Made by a program: the position numbers and the translations under genes
In this document: positions 25,801 through 33,198 of the stretch, piece by piece
Position numbering within the stretch: the first letter of the stretch is position 1
How the letters are laid out: each line of letters begins with the position of its first letter
Notes under the pieces: model-generated
Databases searched by the model: none
Seen by the model: the letters and a program-made list of their open reading frames with translations, nothing else
What the model was told of the DNA's origin: nothing
NCBI RefSeq assembly: GCF_030268685.1
Contig: NZ_BSRQ01000011.1
Location: forward strand, 124,001 to 188,000
Source: Microtetraspora sp. NBRC 13810
GTDB lineage: Bacteria; Actinomycetota; Actinomycetes; Streptosporangiales; Streptosporangiaceae
Direction of reading: 5' to 3'
DNA length: 64,000 nt

Positions 25801-26628
25801 ATGGAGGGCTACGATCCACGCCGGCCGGTGGTCGCCGGTTACGACGGTTCGGCGGCGGGCGAGGCGGCACTGAGGTGGGCGGTGCAGGACGCCCGGCTGC
25901 GATACGCGCCACTGGTCATCTGCCACGCCTGGCAGTGGCCTTTCGCCATGCCGCCGAGCGACATATCCGTGATGGACGCCGCGCAACGGCTCGCCGCGCA
26001 GGTGCTGCGGCGCGGCATGTGGATCGCCAGGTCGCTCGCCCCCCGCCTGGAGATCCGCACCCGCCTCGAACTCGGGTCCGCCGCCGGCGCGCTGCTCGTG
26101 GAGACCTCCTCCGACGAGCTCGTCGTGGTCGGGACGCACGGCCCGGTGGCCTTCGGGCGGCTCGGCGGCGCGACCACCGCGGCGCAGGTGGCGGCGCACG
26201 CGCACTGCCCCGTGGTCGTCGTCGGCCCCGCAGCGGCGCCGCCGCTGCGGGTCATCGTGGGCACCGACGGGTCGGCGGCCGACGGCCAGGCGATCGGGTG
26301 CGCCTTCGAGGAGGCCGCGCTGCGGCGGTGCGCGCTGTACGCCGTGCGGGCGTCGGTGGACATGGGCGGCGAGACGCGACCGGCCGCGCTGCGGCTCCAG
26401 CGGGCCGTGGCCCCGTGGTGCGTGAAGTATCCGGACGTGCAGGTCGTCACCGCGCTGGACAGCCGCCCGCCGCACGAGGCCATGCTGTCCGTCGCCGGCG
26501 ACTCGGACCTCATCGTGCTGGGCGAGCCCGCCCCGTCCGGGCTGGGTACGACGGCGCGGACGGTGCTGCTGCACGCGACCTGCCCGGTGGAGGTCGTGCA
26601 CCGGGCGCATCCCTGGACGAGCACGTAG
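25801..26628 (+). CDS. Universal stress protein with two USP domains
   Basis: A 275-residue tandem USP. Domain 1 covers about 8-145 (VVAGYDGSAAGEAALRWAVQ). Domain 2 covers about 152-270 (VIVGTDGSAADGQAIGCAF). The ATP-binding signature G-x2-G-x9-G is partly degenerate in domain 1 (GTHGPVAFGRLG) and weaker in domain 2. USPs help cells survive hypoxia, starvation or stress. ATG 25801 follows GGGGGGAGG by 5 bases. It precedes the MFS gene in the same direction with a gap of about 160 bp. Confidence 0.87.
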   Translation: MEGYDPRRPVVAGYDGSAAGEAALRWAVQDARLRYAPLVICHAWQWPFAMPPSDISVMDAAQRLAAQVLRRGMWIARSLAPRLEIRTRLELGSAAGALLVETSSDELVVVGTHGPVAFGRLGGATTAAQVAAHAHCPVVVVGPAAAPPLRVIVGTDGSAADGQAIGCAFEEAALRRCALYAVRASVDMGGETRPAALRLQRAVAPWCVKYPDVQVVTALDSRPPHEAMLSVAGDSDLIVLGEPAPSGLGTTARTVLLHATCPVEVVHRAHPWTST

Positions 26629-26754
26629 CCCTGTCACCAACTGGCAAGCCCCTGTCACTCCCCGGCAAGGGAATCGCGCCGGCGCCATGCCATAGTCGAA
26701 TTCGGACGGCGATTTCCTTTTTCGTCGCGAAAAGGCTGCGACACGGCGGGGAGA

Positions 26755-26790
26755 ATGAACGATCCAGAATTCCCGGACAGGCGGACATGA
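26755..26790 (+). CDS. Possible 11-codon leader peptide of the MFS gene
   Basis: ATG 26755 follows GGGGAGA closely and encodes MNDPEFPDRRT. Its stop overlaps the MFS ATG as ATGA (26787-26790). It could couple or gate MFS translation. The short spacing to the ribosome site lowers confidence. Confidence 0.3.
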   Translation: MNDPEFPDRRT

Positions 26791-28160
26791 CGGACGTCCG
26801 GCATTCCGGGAAAAGCGGTTACCGGGCCGCGCTGGCGCATCCCGTGGGCGGCCGGCTGCTCGCCGCGAAAGCCGTTTCCGAACTCGGCGACTACGTGGGC
26901 CTCTCGGCGCTGCTGCTGCTGGCCTATTCCGGCAGCGGCTCGGTGCTCGGGTCGGCCGCCGTCTTCGCGGCGCACTCGCTGCCGGCGCTGCTGGTCGCCA
27001 CCGTGTTCGGCGGGTGGCTCGACCGGCCACCCCGGCGGGCGGCGCTGGTGGCGCTGGCGCTGGCCGGCGGCGCGGTGCTCGCGGTGCCGCTGGCCGTACC
27101 GGAGACCGCGGTGGCCGTGGTGGCGGCGAGCCTGCTCGGCGGCGTGCGCGCGGCCTACCGGGGCGTGCACACGGCGGTGATCGCCGAGTCGGTGTCCCGC
27201 CCGCTGATGCTCCCACTGTTCGGCCTGTCCTCCGCGCTGCACATGTCGGCCCAGGTGGTCGGCCTGGCCGGCGGCGCCGGCGTGACGCTGGCGATCGGCG
27301 TGCGGTGGGCGCTCGCCGCCGACATCGTGTCGTTCCTGGTCACCGCCGCGATCCTGGCCACGCTGCCGATCACCGGCAAACGCCCGCGTGGGCCCCGCCC
27401 GCCGGCCACGCACGGGCTGCGCATCATCTGGTCGCACCCCACGTTGCGGCTGGTCGCGCTCACCACCTGGGCGACGTTCATCGGCTCGACGCTGCCGGAG
27501 ACGGTCGCCCCTCAGCTCACCGAGGGCCCGTGGCTGCCCGTGCTGCTCGCCTCCTCGGCGGCCGGCGGCGCGGTCTTCTCCTTCGCCGCCGCGCGGCACC
27601 GGTTCCTGGAGGACGTCTCCCACCAGCTCCGGCTGGCGGCGGGGCTGGGCCTCGCCCTGGTGGCCGGGGCGGCGCTGCTGTCCGGCGGCGCGCCGGTCTG
27701 GGCGGTCGCGCTGGCCAACGCGGCGGTCGGGGCGGGCGGCGGCTGGGTGATCGGCGCCCAGGCCACCTTCGCCAGGCTGGCCCCCGCCGAGCACATGGGC
27801 CAGGTCGAGGCCACCATGGTCGCCTCCAACATCGCCGTCAACGGCGTCGGGATCCTGCTGCTCGGCGGCCTGGCGGTGGCCATGGGGCCGGGCGCCGCCT
27901 ATCTGGCCGCCGGTACGGCGCTGCTGGTCGCCGCGACCGCCGCCGCCCGCCGCCACCGCGGATCCGGCGGGCCGGACCGGCCGCCGGACGAGCCGACACA
28001 GAAAGGAGACGCCCGTGCGCGGTCACGAGTGGCTGTGACTCAGGGAATTCGGGGGTTCGAAAAAGGAGACCGCGATGTGCAGTCACGGATGGCAGTGACG
28101 AAGTACGCGCGGTTTCGTACAGGAGAGGAGAAAGCCATGCGCGGCGTGGAGTGGGGTTAA
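26787..28160 (+). CDS. Major facilitator superfamily transporter
   Basis: A 457-residue MFS protein with about eleven or twelve membrane segments between residues 15 and 395. The early GYRAALAHPVGGRLLAAKAV and the loop GGWLDRPPRR after the second segment match MFS exporters. The last about 50 residues (from QKGDARARSR) are not transporter-like. They are translated from a tandem DNA repeat that also encodes mini-ORFs in another frame, and the last seven residues are the third mini-ORF itself. The true end of the functional transporter is probably near residue 405. Substrate unknown; export of a small molecule or peptide is possible. Confidence 0.8.
   Translation: MTDVRHSGKSGYRAALAHPVGGRLLAAKAVSELGDYVGLSALLLLAYSGSGSVLGSAAVFAAHSLPALLVATVFGGWLDRPPRRAALVALALAGGAVLAVPLAVPETAVAVVAASLLGGVRAAYRGVHTAVIAESVSRPLMLPLFGLSSALHMSAQVVGLAGGAGVTLAIGVRWALAADIVSFLVTAAILATLPITGKRPRGPRPPATHGLRIIWSHPTLRLVALTTWATFIGSTLPETVAPQLTEGPWLPVLLASSAAGGAVFSFAAARHRFLEDVSHQLRLAAGLGLALVAGAALLSGGAPVWAVALANAAVGAGGGWVIGAQATFARLAPAEHMGQVEATMVASNIAVNGVGILLLGGLAVAMGPGAAYLAAGTALLVAATAAARRHRGSGGPDRPPDEPTQKGDARARSRVAVTQGIRGFEKGDRDVQSRMAVTKYARFRTGEEKAMRGVEWG
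28015..28038 (+). CDS. Heptapeptide mini-ORF 1 (VRGHEWL, GTG start)
   Basis: GTG 28015, six sense codons and TGA give M/V-R-G-H-E-W-L. AAAGGAG ends exactly 6 bases before the start. It lies within the tail of the MFS frame but in a different frame. First of four seven-codon ORFs at 60-64-bp spacing, all with Trp at position 6. See also the array entries that follow. Confidence 0.6.
   Translation: MRGHEWL
28075..28098 (+). CDS. Heptapeptide mini-ORF 2 (MCSHGWQ)
   Basis: ATG 28075 to TGA encodes MCSHGWQ. AAAAGGAG ends 6 bases before the ATG, the same spacing as in mini-ORF 1, and the start is exactly 60 bp downstream of the first. His4 and Trp6 are shared with mini-ORF 1. It is the only one with Cys. 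Confidence 0.6.
   Translation: MCSHGWQ
28137..28160 (+). CDS. Heptapeptide mini-ORF 3 (MRGVEWG)
   Basis: ATG 28137 to TAA encodes MRGVEWG. AGGAGAGGAG ends 6 bases before the ATG. It is in frame with, and forms the end of, the long MFS frame, but has its own strong ribosome site. The start is 62 bp after mini-ORF 2. Confidence 0.6.
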   Translation: MRGVEWG

Positions 28161-28200
28161 TCATCGGTAGTCACCGTCGATCACCGGAAAGGTGCTGATC

Positions 28201-28224
28201 ATGCGCACTTTCGACTGGGGATAA
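28201..28224 (+). CDS. Heptapeptide mini-ORF 4 (MRTFDWG)
   Basis: ATG 28201 to TAA encodes MRTFDWG. The likely ribosome site GGAAAGG ends about 8 bases upstream, within a small hairpin-capable segment. It lies fully outside the MFS frame. This shows that the seven-codon pattern is not a by-product of the MFS tail. Confidence 0.58.
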   Translation: MRTFDWG

Positions 28225-28265
28225 ATCCTCGGATTGACGCGGCCGCCTTCCCTGGCCGCGGGCGA

Positions 28266-28296
28266 GGGGCGCGGGGCCGTTCCGGCTCCGCGCCCC
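28266..28296 (+). terminator. Hairpin terminator after the mini-ORF array
   Basis: GGGGCGCGG (28266-28274) pairs with CCGCGCCCC (28288-28296). The stem extends inward through a G-T wobble and three more pairs, with a 5-base loop. It lies 42 bp after mini-ORF 4 and would end the transcript of the MFS/mini-ORF unit. Confidence 0.65.
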
Positions 28297-28372
28297 GTCG
28301 CGTTTCCGGCCCAGCTGTTTCCAGACCGCGCCCCGTCGCGTTTCCGGCCCAGCTGTTTCCAGACCGCGCCCC
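28288..28372. repeat. 38-bp tandem repeat, 2.2 copies
   Basis: Two perfect copies (28288-28325, 28326-28363) are followed by the first 9 bases of a third (28364-28372). Each copy begins with CCGCGCCCC, the right arm of the terminator stem, so alternative stems can form. Confidence 0.85.
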
Positions 28373-28424
28373 TTCTTCCCCCGTCCACGGGGCCGGGGGC
28401 CGGCAGGCGTCGCGGGGCACGTGG

Positions 28425-28994
28425 TCAGGACGGGAGGGACTTGAGCTCCGCCAGATAGTCACGCAGCGGTTTCAGCCCGGCGTCCGCGCGCCGCTCGTCC
28501 ACCTCGGCCTCGTTCTCGATCGGGGTGTTCGGCTTCCACTCGCCCTCGGCGGACACCCCCCACTGCGTGCCGTACACCTGCGGGCGGCCTTCCGCGACCC
28601 GGACCCGGTCCACCAGGTAGGCCAGGTCGCTCGGGTCGGCGTCGCCGTCGTCGACGGCCTTCTGCATCAGGGCCAGCCCTCTGCGCTGGAGCGGGAGGTT
28701 CAGATCGGCGTGCTGGATGAGCAGCCAGGCGGCCTGGGCGCCGTCCTCGCCGACCAGCGCCCAGCCGGGCCAGCCGTGCTCGTCGAGGATCCGCGCCATG
28801 CGCTCGCCGTTGGCGCGGTCCGCGGAGGCCATGGCGTCCGCGGAACCGCCCGGCCGCCGCGCGGCCTGGTCCCGCTCGGCCATCTTCAGCAGTTCGGCGC
28901 GCAGCGCCGGGTTCCGCGGCGCCTCCGGCACGTCCTGGCCGCAGGCGGAGACCGCGAAGAGCGCCAGGAGGAGCAGGGAGAACAGTGCGCGCAT
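28425..28994 (-). CDS. DUF6624-like lipoprotein
   Basis: A 189-residue lipoprotein. The signal peptide ends in lipobox FAVSAC (Cys about 18). The rest is helical: the N-terminal part LLKMAERDQAAR, the middle HGWPGWALVGEDGAQAAWLL then IQHADLN, and YLVDRVRVAEGRPQVYGTQW near 140. This matches the DUF6624 family, whose function is unknown; the HADLN...VDR...YGTQ pattern is the family core. ATG 28994 lacks a strong ribosome site. It is convergent with the mini-ORF array. Confidence 0.72.
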   Translation of the reverse strand: MRALFSLLLLALFAVSACGQDVPEAPRNPALRAELLKMAERDQAARRPGGSADAMASADRANGERMARILDEHGWPGWALVGEDGAQAAWLLIQHADLNLPLQRRGLALMQKAVDDGDADPSDLAYLVDRVRVAEGRPQVYGTQWGVSAEGEWKPNTPIENEAEVDERRADAGLKPLRDYLAELKSLPS

Positions 28995-29061
28995 GCCCAG
29001 CCCTTCGTCCGAACGGACTCGAACGTAACCCGGAACCGCGCACCCCGCCAGCGGTGCCGGC

Positions 29062-29646
29062 TCACCCGGCCGCCGGAGCCGGGCGGGCGCCCGCCGCCAG
29101 GGCGAGGATCTCGTCCACCGACCACTGGTCGTAGACGTGCTCGCCGTACTTGCCGGCCACGATCCGGCCCGCCGGGTCGATGAGGAAGTCGGCGGGCAGC
29201 CCGAGCCGCCCGCCGTGCGGACTACGGGAGGGGGCGCGGTCCCGGCCGCGGAGCAACCCCCATACGCCGCGCAGGACGGCCCGCACGATCGGCCCCCAGG
29301 CTCGCGGGCTCAGCAGCGCGCGAGGGGCGGACTCCACGCCGAACTCCGCGTACAGCCGCCTGCCGGGGTCGGCGACGACGGCGAAGGGCAGATCGGCCAC
29401 GTGCTCCGCCAGTTCTCCGGCGGGCGAGTGGAACACGGCGACCTCGTGCACGCCGGCCGCCTCGATCTCGGCGTGCCGCCGGGCGATGGACCGCAGGTGC
29501 ATGTTGCACACCGGGCAGCCGGCGAAACGCCGGAACTGCAGGTGGACGAGCCGGCCGGGATCGGGGACGGGGACCTTCCCGCCGAGGACGGAGGTGAGCT
29601 CGCGCCGGGTCACGACGGCGCCGGGCTCCATGCGGTGTGTGCCCAT
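29062..29646 (-). CDS. Redoxin (AhpC/TSA, Prxl2-like) family protein
   Basis: A 194-residue thioredoxin-fold protein. FAGCPVCNMHL (Cys44 and Cys47) is the redox-active site. LPFAVVADPGRRLYAEFGVE and a C-terminal DFLIDPAGRIVAGKYG follow, as in peroxiredoxin-like 2 / AhpC-TSA proteins. It probably reduces peroxides or disulfides in the cytoplasm. ATG 29646 follows GGGAG. It is divergent from a TetR gene with a clear palindrome between them, so it is very likely that regulator's target. Confidence 0.82.
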   Translation of the reverse strand: MGTHRMEPGAVVTRRELTSVLGGKVPVPDPGRLVHLQFRRFAGCPVCNMHLRSIARRHAEIEAAGVHEVAVFHSPAGELAEHVADLPFAVVADPGRRLYAEFGVESAPRALLSPRAWGPIVRAVLRGVWGLLRGRDRAPSRSPHGGRLGLPADFLIDPAGRIVAGKYGEHVYDQWSVDEILALAAGARPAPAAG

Positions 29647-29664
29647 CGGGCACTCCCTTCGTAG

Positions 29665-29706
29665 GTGTACACCATACGCTTACCACTATAAACGTATGCC
29701 ATACAC
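29665..29706. promoter_or_regulatory. Palindromic operator between redoxin and TetR genes
   Basis: The arms GTGTACACCATACG (29665-29678) and CGTATGCCATACAC (29693-29706) are inverted copies matching at 12 of 14 positions, with a 14-base centre. The site lies in the 71-bp divergent promoter gap, in an unusually AT-rich patch. It is the obvious binding site for the TetR protein, controlling both genes. Confidence 0.75.
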
Positions 29707-29717
29707 TTTTGGCTGCC

Positions 29718-30329
29718 ATGCCTCGTCCACGTTCGCTCGATCCCGCGCGGATCGCCGCCGCGGCCCTCGCCGTCATCGACCGCGCCGGGCTCCCCGCGCT
29801 GTCGATGCACGCCGTCGCCAAGGAACTCGGCATGAGCACCATGGCGCTCTACCGGTACGTGGACAGCCGGGAGGAGCTGGAAGGGCTGGTCGTCGAGCTG
29901 GTGCTGAGCACCGTGGAGGTCGAGCCGCCGTCCGGGCTGCCGTGGCGCGGGCAGCTCACGACGCTGGTCGAGCGGGTCAGGGACGCGGTGGCCGCCCATC
30001 CCCAGGTCGTGCCGCTGACGCTCACCCACCGGCACCGTTCGCCGAGCGTGCTGCGCTGGTCGGAGGCCGTGCTGCGAGTCCTCACCGGCGCGGGCGTCCA
30101 GGGCGTGGACCGGGTCGTGGCGCTGCGCGGGCTGCTGGCCTACGTCATAGGAGCGATCCAGCTCGAACACCTGGGACCGCTGTCCGGGCCCGGCACGGTC
30201 GCCATCGCCGGACTGCCGCGCGCGGAGTTCCCGCACATGGCCGAGACCGCCCGGCTCGCCGGGAGCGTCTCACCTGGCGAGGAGTTCCGCCGCGGCCTGG
30301 ACCTCCTGCTCCGCGGCCTGGACGGCTGA
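29718..30329 (+). CDS. TetR-family transcriptional regulator
   Basis: A 203-residue regulator. The N-terminal helix-turn-helix (about 8-55) reads RIAAAALAVIDRAGLPALSM then AVAKELGMSTMALYRYV. The C-terminal ligand domain has the TetR_C pattern (AHPQVVPLTLTHRHRSPSVL). ATG 29718 is the first codon of the domain. It should repress itself and the redoxin gene through the palindrome at 29665-29706. The inducer is unknown. Confidence 0.87.
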   Translation: MPRPRSLDPARIAAAALAVIDRAGLPALSMHAVAKELGMSTMALYRYVDSREELEGLVVELVLSTVEVEPPSGLPWRGQLTTLVERVRDAVAAHPQVVPLTLTHRHRSPSVLRWSEAVLRVLTGAGVQGVDRVVALRGLLAYVIGAIQLEHLGPLSGPGTVAIAGLPRAEFPHMAETARLAGSVSPGEEFRRGLDLLLRGLDG

Positions 30330-30352
30330 CCCGCCCGCCGGGGCGTGACGCG

Positions 30353-31126
30353 CTAAGGCGTGACGAAGGGTTCGGGGAAGTGGGCCGGGGCGAGGGTGCC
30401 GCCGGCGGCGCGGACGCGGTGAATGAGGTCCGCCCGGGTCGCCGCCGCCTCCCTGGAGTCCTCGTCGTGCGCGTAGACGATCGCGGGATCGGCGAGCTGG
30501 ATCGGGTGCAGGATCACGTCGCCGGTGATGACGACGTCGCCCACCTCCACCACCTGGTGACCGGGGGTGTGCCCGGGGGCGGGGACGACGGTCACGCCCG
30601 GTGTCACCTCGGCCGCGCCGGACACGGTCAGCAGGGCGCCGTCGAGAGGGCGCAGGACCGCCTCGCTGATCGGGTGCGACGGGATGCCGTTGATCCAGTC
30701 CAGCTCGGCCTGCTGGACCACGTGCCGGGCGTTGGGGAAGACCGGGACGCCCGCGTGCACCGCGCCGCTGGCGTGGTCGCTGTGCAGGTGGGTGAGCACG
30801 ACCACGTCGACGTCGGCGGGGGCGACGCCCACCCGGGCCAGCTCGGAGCCGAGCACGCCGGGGACCGGTGCCCAGGTCGAGGCGGTCGAGTCGGCGCCGC
30901 CGATCCCGGTGTCCACCAGGACGGTGGTCCCGGCCGGGTCGCGCAGCAGGAAGCAGTGGAAGTGCAGGATCCACCCGTCGGGCAGGTCGCCGGGCCGCAC
31001 GCCGAGGAACACGTCGCTGAGCGGTCCGGCGAGCGCGCCGCCCATCGGCCCGATCGCGTCGCACAGCGGGATGACCTCGATCCCGGCCACCATGCGCGGC
31101 CGGAGGTGCGTGTCCGTGACTTCCAC
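30353..31126 (-). CDS. MBL-fold metallo-hydrolase
   Basis: A 257-residue metallo-beta-lactamase-fold hydrolase. The metal motif THLHSDHASG is intact (His113, His115, Asp117, His118). Further ligands are supplied by APGHTPGHQ and TGDVILHP. The length and the QQAELDWI segment are like lactonases and other AHL-lactonase-type enzymes; the substrate is not certain. No signal peptide, so cytoplasmic. GTG 31126 is the only suitable start. It is convergent with the TetR gene. Confidence 0.83.
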   Translation of the reverse strand: MEVTDTHLRPRMVAGIEVIPLCDAIGPMGGALAGPLSDVFLGVRPGDLPDGWILHFHCFLLRDPAGTTVLVDTGIGGADSTASTWAPVPGVLGSELARVGVAPADVDVVVLTHLHSDHASGAVHAGVPVFPNARHVVQQAELDWINGIPSHPISEAVLRPLDGALLTVSGAAEVTPGVTVVPAPGHTPGHQVVEVGDVVITGDVILHPIQLADPAIVYAHDEDSREAAATRADLIHRVRAAGGTLAPAHFPEPFVTP

Positions 31127-31151
31127 GGCGTCAGCGTAGTGCAGCCGCGCC

Positions 31152-31748
31152 TCAGGCCCGACCCGGGCGGATCCGGCCCAGCGGCTTGAAGACCGACAGC
31201 ACGGCCGCGGCGAGGAGCATGGCGAGCTGGGCCGCCACCACGCCCACCTGCTCCCACCGCCTGCCGCCCCCGACCGCCGCCGCCCCCTCTGCGGCGGCGG
31301 CCATCCCCTCGGGGTCGAACAGGAACATGCCCGCCAGCACGGTCGCGACCAGCAGGACGAGCTTGCCCAGCACCCAGTAGTGGCGCACCAGCCCCCACCT
31401 GCTGGTCAGGGCGAGCACGATCCCGCTGATCAGGGCGATCACGCTGAGCGGGATCCCACCGGTGAACACCAGGGTCCCCAGCAGCCGGTAGGCGGCGTGC
31501 GCGAGCCCGATGTCGTCGGTCAGCGACGCCGTGACGTTAAGCACGACCAGCGCCCACACCTCGCCGATCAGTGCCACCGAGGCGACGACGTGCACGACCG
31601 TGACCGTCTTGCGGAGCGCCGGCGGCAGCCGCCGCCCCTGCCGCGCGGAATCCGTCCCCCGTCCCGCAGGCTCGGCCCCTCGTCTCACAGCCTCCGGCAC
31701 GACCCTCACCTCCGCCGCGCCGGGCGACCTGCCCGGCGGTGTGTCCAT
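31152..31748 (-). CDS. DUF2269-like integral membrane protein
   Basis: A 198-residue protein. A charged N-terminus of about 45 residues is followed by four membrane segments (about 52-75, 90-115, 125-145, 165-185). LRKTVTVVHVVASVALIGEV is the first and contains the His typical of this predicted membrane family. HYWVLGKLVLLVATVLAGMF is the third. Function unknown. ATG 31748 follows GGAG. The frame continues upstream through tandem repeats, which are probably not translated. Confidence 0.6.
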   Translation of the reverse strand: MDTPPGRSPGAAEVRVVPEAVRRGAEPAGRGTDSARQGRRLPPALRKTVTVVHVVASVALIGEVWALVVLNVTASLTDDIGLAHAAYRLLGTLVFTGGIPLSVIALISGIVLALTSRWGLVRHYWVLGKLVLLVATVLAGMFLFDPEGMAAAAEGAAAVGGGRRWEQVGVVAAQLAMLLAAAVLSVFKPLGRIRPGRA

Positions 31749-31810
31749 CGTCTCCGGGCCGCCGCGCCCGCACATCCACCCGTGGAGGGGCCGCCGCCTA
31801 CGATTCCCGG

Positions 31811-31900
31811 CGTACGGCCCGGCCGCGCGTGCAGTACCGCGGGAGGAGCGGACCTCGTACGGCCCGGCCGCGCGGGTCGTACCGCGGGAGGAGCCGGCGT
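31811..31900. repeat. 45-bp imperfect tandem repeat, two copies
   Basis: Two adjacent units start at 31811 and 31856. Each begins CGTACGGCCCGGCCGCGCG and contains TACCGCGGGAGGAGC; they differ at several positions. Located between the divergent DUF2269-like and phosphate-transporter genes. The roughly 295-bp gap holds no other gene. Confidence 0.7.
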
Positions 31901-31978
31901 CGGGTTCACCGCAGAGAAGAGCGTGGCCGCGCGGGAAGCGGCGACCGTGAGCACGTCCTCGCGACGACCCCCACCCCA

Positions 31979-31999
31979 GGTGAATTCTGGATGAACTCC
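31979..31999. promoter_or_regulatory. Candidate PHO box upstream of the PiT transporter
   Basis: On the minus strand two 11-base units, GTTCATCCAGA and ATTCACCTGGG, stand side by side. This resembles the direct-repeat PHO box bound by PhoP in streptomycetes (consensus around GTTCACC). It lies 45 bp before the phosphate transporter gene, where such a site would make sense. The match is partial and on the opposite strand. Confidence 0.35.
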
Positions 32000-32043
32000 C
32001 CACAGAAAGGACTACTCGCCTATATAGGTGTAAGTGGGTACGA

Positions 32044-33198
32044 ATGGTCGCGAATCTCCTGTTGCTCGGGCTGGTGGTGTTCACCGCCCTCGCGTTCGAC
32101 TTCTCCAACGGGTTCCATGACACGGCCAACGCCATGGCCACCTCCATCGCCACCGGCGCACTGACGCCCAGGGTCGCGGTCGGCATCTCGGCCGCGCTGA
32201 ACTTCGTGGGCGCCTTCCTGTCCCTCAAGGTCGCGGCCACCATCGCCACCGGGATCGTGGACACCTCGGCGATCAGCCTCACCGTGGTCTTCGCCGGGCT
32301 CGTGGGCGCCCTGGCCTGGAACCTGACGACCTGGTACCTCGGCCTGCCGTCCAGCTCGTCGCACGCGTTGATCGGCGGCGTGGTGGGCGCGACCCTCATC
32401 GCGGCGGGCTCCTCGGCGGTGAAGGGGGGCGAGATCGTCTCGCACGTGCTCATCCCGGCCGTCCTCGCGCCGCTGGCCGCGATCGCCGTGGCCACGCTCG
32501 GCACCCTCCTCGTCTACGTGATCACCCGCAGGGTCCCCGGGGCACTCAGGACCAGAGGGTTCCGGCTGGGCCAGATCGGCTCGGCCTCCCTCGTGTCGCT
32601 CGCGCACGGCACCAACGACGCGCAGAAGACGATGGGCGTCATCACCCTCGCGCTGATCACCGGCGGCGCGATCGGCCGCGACGCGGGCACGCCGCTGTGG
32701 GTGATCGTCGCCAGCGCGACCGCGATCACCGCGGGCACCTGCATCGGCTCGTGGCGGGTGATCAGGACCCTGGGCAAGGGCCTGACCGAGATCGAGACAC
32801 CGCAGGGCTTCGCCGCGGAGGGCACGTCCGCGGCGGTGATCCTCGCCTCGACGCACTTCGGCTTCCCGCTGTCCACCACCCACGTGTGCGCCGGCTCGAT
32901 CGTCGGCTCCGGGCTGGGCAAGCGACTGGCCGAGGTGCGCTGGAACCTCGCCGGCCGGATGGCCGCCGCGTGGCTGGTCACACTGCCGTCCGCGGCGCTG
33001 GTGGGCGCGATCGCCTGGAAGGGGGCCGACACGATCGGCGGCGACGTGGGGGTCACCGCGGTGGCCGTCGCCGCCCTCCTCCTCGGCTGCGCGCTGTACG
33101 CGGCGTCGCGCCGGTCCCGGGTCACCGCCGCCAACGTGAACGAGGAGTGGACCGGCGGGCTCAAGCCGGCCGAGCGGACGAGGGAGCCGGTCACATGA
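32044..33198 (+). CDS. PiT-family inorganic phosphate transporter
   Basis: A 384-residue low-affinity phosphate permease with about ten membrane segments. Both family signatures are present: DFSNGFHDTANAMATSIATG near the start and SLAHGTNDAQKTMGVITLA near residue 190. ATG 32044 has only a weak ribosome site; TATATAGG upstream may be the -10 region of a nearby promoter. It overlaps the following small membrane-protein gene by ATGA. With the pst operon at 44-48.6 kb, the window carries both low- and high-affinity phosphate uptake. Confidence 0.92.
   Translation: MVANLLLLGLVVFTALAFDFSNGFHDTANAMATSIATGALTPRVAVGISAALNFVGAFLSLKVAATIATGIVDTSAISLTVVFAGLVGALAWNLTTWYLGLPSSSSHALIGGVVGATLIAAGSSAVKGGEIVSHVLIPAVLAPLAAIAVATLGTLLVYVITRRVPGALRTRGFRLGQIGSASLVSLAHGTNDAQKTMGVITLALITGGAIGRDAGTPLWVIVASATAITAGTCIGSWRVIRTLGKGLTEIETPQGFAAEGTSAAVILASTHFGFPLSTTHVCAGSIVGSGLGKRLAEVRWNLAGRMAAAWLVTLPSAALVGAIAWKGADTIGGDVGVTAVAVAALLLGCALYAASRRSRVTAANVNEEWTGGLKPAERTREPVT

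Noticed and set aside
28015-28224. Mini-ORF array as a known biarylitide-type RiPP cluster
   Set aside because: Those use five-codon precursors with an adjacent P450; here the ORFs have seven codons and no P450 or other tailoring enzyme is in the window, so the class is not assigned.
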